DNA from: Flavobacteriia bacterium
GTDB taxonomy: Bacteria > Bacteroidota > Bacteroidia > Flavobacteriales > Flavobacteriaceae
DNA: 5,075 bases
Direction of reading: 5' to 3'
Assembly (NCBI GenBank): GCA_030626085.1
Contig: DAOUPQ010000130.1
Coordinates: forward strand, 1-5,075
A model generated the notes under the pieces. It was not told the DNA's origin. It searched no databases and saw only the letters and a program-made list of their open reading frames with translations. Below are positions 1 through 5,075 of the stretch, piece after piece. Within the stretch, counting starts at the first letter, position 1; every line of letters begins with the position of its first letter. The translations under genes were made by a program, and so were the position numbers.

Positions 1-1046
1 ATCTAACCAATGATGAAGATTATTGCATTGTGATGCATGCTGATGGTGCAGGCACAAAATCATCTTTGGCATATATGTATTGGAAGGAAACTGGTGATCT
101 ATCGGTTTGGAAAGGTATTGCACAAGATGCTTTGATTATGAATATTGATGATTTAATATGTGTTGGCGCAACAGATGATATTTTACTTTCTTCTACAATA
201 GGAAGAAATAAAAACCTTATTCCTGGCGAAGTTCTCTCTGCAATAATTAATGGTGGTGAAGAGTTGTTACAAGATTTAAAGGATTTTGGAATTACCATTC
301 ACTCAACCGGAGGAGAAACTGCCGATGTTGGTGATTTGGTAAGAACGATTATTGTTGACTCAACAGTTACTGCTCGTTTAAAACGAAGCGATGTTATTGA
401 CAATGCCAATATCAAGACGGGTGATGTTATTGTTGGTTTGGCTTCATTCGGGCAAGCAACTTACGAAAAAGAATACAATGGAGGTATGGGAAGTAATGGT
501 TTGACCAGTGCACGACACGATGTTTTTGATAAGTATCTGGCTAAAAAATACCCTGAAAGTTTTGACCCTGCTGTTCCTGAAGATCTGGTTTATTCCGGCT
601 CAAAAAAACTGACCGATGCTGTTGCAGATGTTACACTTGATGCAGGGAAACTAGTTTTATCTCCAACAAGAACTTATGCTCCCATCATTAAAAAAATCTT
701 AGAAAACTACAGAAAAAATATTCATGGAATGATTCACTGCAGCGGTGGAGCACAAACTAAAATTTTACATTTCGTAGATAACCTTCATATTATTAAGGAT
801 AACTTATTTGAAGTCCCTCCTTTATTTAAAATGATACAAGATCAATCAAATACTGATTGGCGAGAAATGTATCAGGTTTTTAACTGTGGGCACAGAATGG
901 AATTGTATGTTCCACAAGAAATAGCTGATGACATTATTGCTATATCAAAATCTTTTAATGTAGATGCTCAAATTGTGGGAAGAGTTGAAAAAAACGATTC
1001 CAAAAAATTAACTATTACAAGTGAGTTTGGTAGGTTTATTTATTGA
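1..1046 (+). CDS. purM: PurM, phosphoribosylformylglycinamidine cyclo-ligase (AIR synthase), 5'-truncated by window edge
   Basis: Cytosolic enzyme of de novo purine synthesis that uses ATP to close FGAM into 5-aminoimidazole ribonucleotide. The frame is already open at the left edge (first full codon at 3), giving 347 visible residues; Bacteroidota PurM is, from memory, about 388 residues, so roughly 40 N-terminal residues are missing. The GTG at 30 and ATG at 33 are internal, not starts. Visible motifs are HADGAGTK (the DGxGTK nucleotide-binding motif, codons from about 36), the MNIDDLICVGA segment, GGETAD (about 310-327), GSNGLTSAR, then the C-terminal AIRS domain with HCSGGAQTK (about 736-762) and VFNCGHRMELYVP (about 877-915), and a final VGRVE strand. 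The N-terminal and C-terminal AIRS-fold domains are thus both present. The sequence differs from the proteobacterial type (HCSGG in place of HITGGG), as I recall for this phylum. It ends with TGA at 1044-1046. HypE, SelD and ThiL share the fold but not these motifs. Confidence 0.95.
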   Translation, partial: LTNDEDYCIVMHADGAGTKSSLAYMYWKETGDLSVWKGIAQDALIMNIDDLICVGATDDILLSSTIGRNKNLIPGEVLSAIINGGEELLQDLKDFGITIHSTGGETADVGDLVRTIIVDSTVTARLKRSDVIDNANIKTGDVIVGLASFGQATYEKEYNGGMGSNGLTSARHDVFDKYLAKKYPESFDPAVPEDLVYSGSKKLTDAVADVTLDAGKLVLSPTRTYAPIIKKILENYRKNIHGMIHCSGGAQTKILHFVDNLHIIKDNLFEVPPLFKMIQDQSNTDWREMYQVFNCGHRMELYVPQEIADDIIAISKSFNVDAQIVGRVEKNDSKKLTITSEFGRFIY

Positions 1047-1062
1047 TTAATTTTGTTAACCT

Positions 1063-1093
1063 TTTGTATTATTTGTAACAAATACTAAATTTA
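1063..1093 (+). promoter_or_regulatory. Candidate Bacteroidota-type promoter of the ABC transporter operon
   Basis: A TTTG at 1063-1066 is separated by 19 bases from TAAATTTA at 1086-1093. This fits the Bacteroidota -33 (TTTG) / -7 (TAnnTTTG) pattern with one mismatch in the last base of the -7 box. It lies 28 bases before the permease ATG, so the leader would be short and A-rich with no Shine-Dalgarno sequence, as is common in the phylum. The boxes are seen directly; promoter activity is inferred. It implies that the transporter can be transcribed independently of purM. Confidence 0.5.
1071..1083. promoter_or_regulatory. Perfect 13-base palindrome between promoter boxes, possible operator
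   Basis: ATTTGT-A-ACAAAT is an exact inverted repeat with 6-base arms around a single central base. It sits in the spacer between the candidate -33 and -7 boxes, where a bound dimeric repressor would block RNA polymerase. No regulator gene is visible in the window. The sequence is AT-rich, so chance occurrence is possible; the position rather than the symmetry alone makes it worth noting. Confidence 0.3.
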
Positions 1094-1120
1094 CACTTCT
1101 AATAATACAAACTAACCCAA

Positions 1121-2599
1121 ATGATATCCCATTTTTTAAATTTAGAATGGAAACAGTTTTTCCGTTCCTCCTACTGGCAAAAAAGCGTTGCATTAAATAT
1201 TTTAATGGTGTTTTTAGCCCTCTATTTCATCTTGATGTTTTTAGGTCTTGGCTTTGGACTATACCCCATACTCAAAAAACAATTTCCTGAGTCTGACCCA
1301 TTAATTATGGTAAACAGTTTTTTATTTTATTGGTTTTTGGGCGATATGATGTTACGCTTTTTTATGCAAAAACTACCTGTAATGAACATAAAACCATTAC
1401 TTACTTTGCCTATAAAACGCAGTAAAATTTTACATTATGTTTTAGACAAATCTGTTATTTCTTTCTTTAATTTTTTACCGCTTTTTGCTGTAATTCCTTT
1501 TAGTATCATACTCCTTTCAAATGGATATAGTAGCAGCACCGTTATAACCTGGATGCTCACCATGATTATTTTTACCTTGATAATTAATTTTTTAAACTTT
1601 ATTATTGAAAGTAAATCAGCTGAAACAGAATTATCCTTTTTTCCAATTATTTTAATTGTTTTCGGTTTATTTGCATTGAATCACTTTAACCTGATATCGT
1701 TTTCTTCCCTGCTTTCCAATGGAATGAACAGCATCACTTCAAACCCAATTTTAATTATAATTCCAGTGATCATTCTGGGTGTATTATATTATTTGAATTT
1801 TTCCACTTTAAAGAAAAAATTATATGTTGATTCGTCATTAAAAACAAAAACACAGATTGCCTCTTCAACCGATTTGGGCTGGACCAGAAGATTTGGTGAC
1901 ACTGCCCCATTCTTACAATTGGATCTAAAAATGATATGGCGTAACAAACGTACGAGATCAACACTTTTTATTATGGTTCTTGCTCTGTTTTATGGACTGA
2001 TCTTTTATCCAAATCCAAAGTATCAGGAAACTATTCCAATGTTGATATTCGTTGGAATTTTTATTACCGGAATTTTTATGATCAACTTCGGACAATTCAT
2101 TCCTGCATGGGATAGTGCTTATTATAAATTATTAATGAGTCAGAACATCAAATATAAGGAGTATTTAAAATCAAAATATCTATTGATGAATCTAAGTGCT
2201 GTGGCACTTTTCGTACTAAGTATTCCGTATGTTTATTTTGGTTGGAAAATTTTACTTATCCATTTTGCAGCAATGGTTTATAATATTGGAGTAAATTCTC
2301 ATATGCTCCTTTACGGAGGATCATTTAACCGAAAACGAATTGATCTGAGTCAACGTGCTGCTTTTAATTATCAAGGTACAGGTGCCGTTCAGTGGATTAT
2401 TGGATTTCCTTTATTGGCATTTCCTGTTTTGATCTTTTATATACCTTATCATTTTTTTGGCTTTGAAGCCGGAATAGCCACTCTAATTATACTTGGTGGA
2501 CTGGGAATTCTATTTCACCAAAAAATAATGGATTTTATTGTAAAAAAATATTTGGCATCCAAATACAAAATGATTGCCGCTTTTGAACAAGACAACTAA
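1121..2599 (+). CDS. DUF5687-like ABC-2-type transporter permease
   Basis: Inner-membrane protein of 492 residues, the probable membrane part of an ABC transporter with the ATPase encoded just downstream; substrate unknown. Hydrophobic segments can be seen near residues 25-50, 61-80, 109-133, 140-163, 171-189, 208-226, 280-296, 305-325, 354-374, 377-397, 424-445 and 449-466, about twelve in all. The chain seems to be two related halves. LEWKQFFRSSYW (8-19) resembles LDLKMIWRNKRT (267-278), and the LLTLPIKRSKILHYVLDK segment (93-110) resembles LLMSQNIKYKEYLKSK (337-352). A polar stretch at about 228-265 divides them. Both anchors are typical of ABC-2 permeases: an amphipathic helix before the first membrane segment, and a cytoplasmic loop before a later one. 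There is no signal peptide. The ATG at 1121 is chosen because it directly precedes the conserved amphipathic helix and follows an A-rich leader. The family name DUF5687 is from recollection of the fold and phylum; assignment as the permease is firmer because of the neighbouring ATPase. Confidence 0.85.
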   Translation: MISHFLNLEWKQFFRSSYWQKSVALNILMVFLALYFILMFLGLGFGLYPILKKQFPESDPLIMVNSFLFYWFLGDMMLRFFMQKLPVMNIKPLLTLPIKRSKILHYVLDKSVISFFNFLPLFAVIPFSIILLSNGYSSSTVITWMLTMIIFTLIINFLNFIIESKSAETELSFFPIILIVFGLFALNHFNLISFSSLLSNGMNSITSNPILIIIPVIILGVLYYLNFSTLKKKLYVDSSLKTKTQIASSTDLGWTRRFGDTAPFLQLDLKMIWRNKRTRSTLFIMVLALFYGLIFYPNPKYQETIPMLIFVGIFITGIFMINFGQFIPAWDSAYYKLLMSQNIKYKEYLKSKYLLMNLSAVALFVLSIPYVYFGWKILLIHFAAMVYNIGVNSHMLLYGGSFNRKRIDLSQRAAFNYQGTGAVQWIIGFPLLAFPVLIFYIPYHFFGFEAGIATLIILGGLGILFHQKIMDFIVKKYLASKYKMIAAFEQDN

Positions 2600-2632
2600 A
2601 AATTTAATTTACAAACACTTAAGAAATAAACC

Positions 2633-3328
2633 ATGATAAAATCTACTGAACTTACCAAAAAATATGGCAAAGAAACTGTTTTAAATATTGAAAACTTAGA
2701 AATCCCTAAAGGACAAACCTTTGGATTGGTTGGTAACAATGGTGCTGGAAAAACCACTTTTTTTAATTTAATATTGGATCTTATCCAACCTACAACAGGC
2801 TATGTTACCAATAATGAAATTCAGGTAAATAAATCTGAAGACTGGAAACCTTTTACAGCAGCATTTATTGATGAGAGTTTTTTAATTGGCTATTTAACAC
2901 CCGAAGAATATTTTTATTTTATTGGAGATCTGCGTGGAATGAACACCGCCGATATTGATACTTTTTTACAGCAATTTGAAGATATCTTTAATGATGAAAT
3001 TATTGGAAAGAAAAAATATTTACGTGATCTTTCAAAAGGAAATCAAAAAAAGGCAGGAATTATTGCTGCACTAATTGGTAATCCGGAAGTTGTTGTTTTA
3101 GATGAACCTTTTGCTAATTTAGACCCAACTACACAAATTCGTTTAAAGAAAACATTAAAATCTTTGACAGAAAAAAAAGAGGTTACCATTTTAATATCCA
3201 GTCACGATCTTAACCACATCACCGAAGTTTGTGACCGCATTGTTGTTTTAGACAAAGGTGACATTGTAAAAGATATTAAAACTTCTACTGAAACACTTAA
3301 AGAATTGGAAGGTTTTTTTTCTGTTTGA
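2633..3328 (+). CDS. ABC transporter ATP-binding protein, partner of the upstream permease
   Basis: Cytoplasmic ATPase of 231 residues, a normal length for a single nucleotide-binding domain, that would drive the DUF5687-like permease. It shows, in order: A-loop Tyr11, Walker A GNNGAGKTT (34-42), signature LSKGN (133-137), Walker B VVVLDEP (153-159) with catalytic Glu158, D-loop NLDP (162-165) and switch His191 in SSHD. The signature deviates from LSGGQ at two positions, and the usual Q-loop glutamine is missing: the equivalent stretch, AAFIDESF (76-83), offers Asp80 or Glu81. Both traits occur in CcmA/BcrA-like ATPases of ABC-2 exporters. ATG at 2633 is the natural start, with an A-rich leader. 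The gap to the permease stop is only 33 bases and holds no terminator, so the two genes should form one operon. If the permease is a fused double half, two ATPase copies would serve one permease. It ends with TGA at 3326-3328. GldA, the gliding ABC ATPase, was considered but there are no gldF/gldG partners here. Confidence 0.93.
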   Translation: MIKSTELTKKYGKETVLNIENLEIPKGQTFGLVGNNGAGKTTFFNLILDLIQPTTGYVTNNEIQVNKSEDWKPFTAAFIDESFLIGYLTPEEYFYFIGDLRGMNTADIDTFLQQFEDIFNDEIIGKKKYLRDLSKGNQKKAGIIAALIGNPEVVVLDEPFANLDPTTQIRLKKTLKSLTEKKEVTILISSHDLNHITEVCDRIVVLDKGDIVKDIKTSTETLKELEGFFSV

Positions 3329-3352
3329 TTTTACTAAAGATTTAAACTTTGC

Positions 3353-3373
3353 AAAAAAGCTAAGTAGTTTTTT
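3353..3373 (+). terminator. Weak AT-rich hairpin, possible end of ABC operon
   Basis: AAAAAAGCTA at 3353-3362 can pair with TAGTTTTTT at 3365-3373 with one bulged G and a loop of about four bases once the inner pair opens. The downstream tract is T-rich. The stem has almost no GC pairs, so it would be unstable and could well be fortuitous. No better terminator is visible between the ATPase and the next gene. Confidence 0.2.
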
Positions 3374-3383
3374 ATTTTATTTG

Positions 3384-3391
3384 TATTTTTA
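3384..3391 (+). promoter_or_regulatory. Possible -7 box upstream of sprE
   Basis: TATTTTTA followed by C matches TAnnTTTG except for the last base, and resembles the TAAATTTAC of the upstream promoter. No convincing TTTG is present 19-21 bases upstream. A second candidate, AAACTTTG at 3344-3351 with TTTG at 3324-3327, has a better -7 ending but a spacer of only 16 bases. One of these may start sprE transcription, but neither is strong. Use of this site would put the RNA start about 10 bases before the orphan ATG at 3409. Confidence 0.25.
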
Positions 3392-3451
3392 CATCCCCTT
3401 CAACAATAATGAGTTATCAAAAGAGTTTTAAAAATACTAATTAGCGTAGTT

Positions 3452-5075
3452 TTGAGAAATATTTTCTACAATTTTTTTTATCTTTTTATTTTCATTTTAA
3501 TAATTAGTTGCTCGACTAAAAAAAATACTTTTATTAGTAGAAATACACATACCATGAGTACAAAATTCAATGTTTTGTACAATGGTAATATTGCTTTTGA
3601 TGAAGCAAAAAAACAACTTGACGATTCTTATGAAGATAATTTCTGGAGACGATTACCAATCGAACCTTTGAAAATAGAAGAAGAACTTATTCCTATGCCA
3701 GGTCAATCAGTAATCAATTCTAGTGAACTTCAAGGATTTGAAAAAGCTGAAGAAAAAGCTGTAAAAGCAGTTCAAAAACATTCTATGGTAATTGATGGTT
3801 TTGAAAAAAACAAACAAATAGATGAAGCATATTTATTATTAGGAAAATCACGTTATTACTTACAAAGATACATACCTGCATTAGAGTCTTTTACCTTTGT
3901 TCTTGAAAAATATCCGAATGCTAATTTGTATTATGAAACTATAATTTGGAAAGCAAAAACTCATGTTAGATTAAAAAATGAAGAATTAGCCATTGAAACT
4001 TTAGACCTAGTTTTAAAAAATATTGGATTATCCGAAGATGATTTTGAAAAAGCGCATACTACTATGGCTATGGCTTATACACAATTAGATAGTACACATT
4101 TGGTAATTGACCATTTAAAAAAATCAACCTACTATTTTAATGATAGAAGTCAAAGTGCTAGAAATTTATTCATTCTTGGTCAGGTTTACCGTGAAGAAAA
4201 CAAAATTGATTCTTCAAATATGGTATTTGAAACTTTAGCCTTTATGAAAAATATTCCTCAAAAATATAAAGTTCATGCCATACTTGAAAGAGCTAAAAAC
4301 TATTCAGCAGCAGATAGTACTGACGTTATTGTGTATACACTACAAGATTTAATTGAAGATCGAGATAATCGTCCTTATTTAGATGAATTATATTACCAAG
4401 CTGGATTAATTGCTCATAAAAATGGAAATATTGATAATGCAAATGGTTTTTTTGAAAATTCAGTTCAATTTAATACCTCAAAACCTTATCAAAAAAGTTT
4501 ATCTTATGAAAAATTAGGAGATCTTTATTTTGATAAAACTCTTTTTGAAACTGCCGGTGCATATTATGATAGTGTTTTACAAATCCCCCAAGATAAGAAT
4601 ACAAAAAGAATCAGACGATTAATCAGAAAAAGAGAAAGTTTAAATGATGTAATTTATTACGAAAATATTACCTCTAAAAATGATAGTATATTAAGCCTTT
4701 CTGAAATGAATCCTGAAAATCAAAAAATATATTTTCAAAATTATATTGATTCCTTAAAAATCAAAGACAATGAAGAAAGGAAAAGAAAAGAACAAGAAGT
4801 TATAAATGCTGATTTTGGTGCATTTGATAATGTTGGATCAAAGCAAAATGAAAATGATAATTCTGGAATGTTTTATTTTTACAATGTACAATTAGTTGGT
4901 TTAGGCAAACAAGAATTTAAGAATAAATACGGTAACAGACCATTAGCTGACAATTGGATTATTTCAGAAAAAAGTGGTGCTGCTATAGCTAATGTGAATA
5001 ATAAAAGTATAAATTTTACTGAAGAAAATACACAAAGATATGATGTGAATTATTATTTAAGTCAGATTCCAACTA
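3452..5075 (+). CDS. sprE: SprE/PorW-type lipoprotein of type IX secretion/gliding system, 3'-truncated by window edge
   Basis: TPR-containing lipoprotein needed for type IX secretion and gliding; P. gingivalis PorW is reported to link the motor/PorN ring side with the Sov translocon. The frame is open to the window end, with 541 visible codons; from memory the family is about 850-900 residues, so a third or more is missing. With TTG at 3452 as start, the protein has a compact lipoprotein signal: Arg2, a hydrophobic core, lipobox LIISC with Cys20 (3509-3511). The CSTKKN and SRN segment, then TKFNVLYNGNIAFDEA, matches the family N terminus. TPR-like helical repeats run from about 126 to 380 (for example AYLLLGKSRYYLQRYIPALE). 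A charged linker follows (about 436-450), then the hallmark FYFYN...GKQEF...YGNRPLADNW block (474-502). The start is uncertain: no ATG occurs in frame before the lipobox, the first in-frame ATG (3554) would delete it, and the frame is open back to 3413. See the finding on the orphan ATG. Identification as SprE/PorW rests on recognised motifs, not a search. Confidence 0.88.
   Translation, partial: MRNIFYNFFYLFIFILIISCSTKKNTFISRNTHTMSTKFNVLYNGNIAFDEAKKQLDDSYEDNFWRRLPIEPLKIEEELIPMPGQSVINSSELQGFEKAEEKAVKAVQKHSMVIDGFEKNKQIDEAYLLLGKSRYYLQRYIPALESFTFVLEKYPNANLYYETIIWKAKTHVRLKNEELAIETLDLVLKNIGLSEDDFEKAHTTMAMAYTQLDSTHLVIDHLKKSTYYFNDRSQSARNLFILGQVYREENKIDSSNMVFETLAFMKNIPQKYKVHAILERAKNYSAADSTDVIVYTLQDLIEDRDNRPYLDELYYQAGLIAHKNGNIDNANGFFENSVQFNTSKPYQKSLSYEKLGDLYFDKTLFETAGAYYDSVLQIPQDKNTKRIRRLIRKRESLNDVIYYENITSKNDSILSLSEMNPENQKIYFQNYIDSLKIKDNEERKRKEQEVINADFGAFDNVGSKQNENDNSGMFYFYNVQLVGLGKQEFKNKYGNRPLADNWIISEKSGAAIANVNNKSINFTEENTQRYDVNYYLSQIPT

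Noticed and set aside
30..35. GTG at 30 or ATG at 33 as the start of purM
   Set aside because: The frame is open to the left edge and the upstream residues fit the family sequence just before the HADGAGTK motif, so these codons are internal.
20..298. Open frame of 92 codons on the minus strand
   Set aside because: It lies wholly opposite the conserved N-terminal domain of purM, and its translation shows no recognisable features.
1770..1964. Open frame of 64 codons on the minus strand
   Set aside because: It is antisense to the polar centre of the permease gene and has no sign of being coding.
2633..3328. ATPase as GldA of the gliding machinery
   Set aside because: The partner is a DUF5687-like permease rather than GldF/GldG, and proximity to sprE alone is not enough for that name.
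3409..3444. The 11-codon ORF at 3409 as a separate leader-peptide gene
   Set aside because: It has no attenuator-like codon run or paired hairpins; a displaced sprE start is a better explanation.
3554..3556. ATG at 3554 as the start of sprE
   Set aside because: It would remove the signal sequence, the lipobox cysteine and the conserved STKKN...SRN segment, all encoded in the same frame upstream.

Overview
The window is AT-rich (by eye around 70% A+T). It reads as a chromosomal segment of a member of the Bacteroidota, most likely a flavobacterium. Four things point there: the PurM sequence is of the divergent type typical of that phylum; the membrane protein looks like the DUF5687 family, which I know mainly from Bacteroidota; the last gene is a SprE/PorW-type lipoprotein of the type IX secretion and gliding system, which is confined to that phylum; and the putative promoter boxes resemble the Bacteroidota TTTG / TAnnTTTG pattern, with no Shine-Dalgarno sequences. 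All genes are on the plus strand.

Layout: (1) 1-1046 is purM without its first few dozen codons, the AIR synthase of purine biosynthesis. (2) 1047-1120 is an intergenic region with a good candidate promoter and a perfect 13-base palindrome between its two boxes. (3) 1121-2599 is a 492-residue polytopic membrane protein (DUF5687-like, ABC-2-type permease) whose two halves share motifs. (4) 2633-3328 is its ABC ATPase, 33 bases downstream and surely co-transcribed. (5) 3329-3451 is an AT-rich leader region with weak promoter and terminator candidates and an orphan ATG. (6) 3452-5075 is the 5' part of sprE/porW, running off the window. No homologous stretch is left without an open frame.

The permease and ATPase should form one inner-membrane ABC transporter, probably an exporter, of unknown substrate. 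SprE/PorW is an outer-membrane-associated lipoprotein of the type IX secretion machine. purM is a housekeeping gene with no obvious functional link to the rest. The most noteworthy points are the unsettled start of sprE (no in-frame ATG before the lipobox, while a well-placed ATG lies in another frame), the internal duplication of the permease, and the palindrome in the ABC-operon promoter. I see no mobile element, CRISPR array, RNA gene or obviously new system here.
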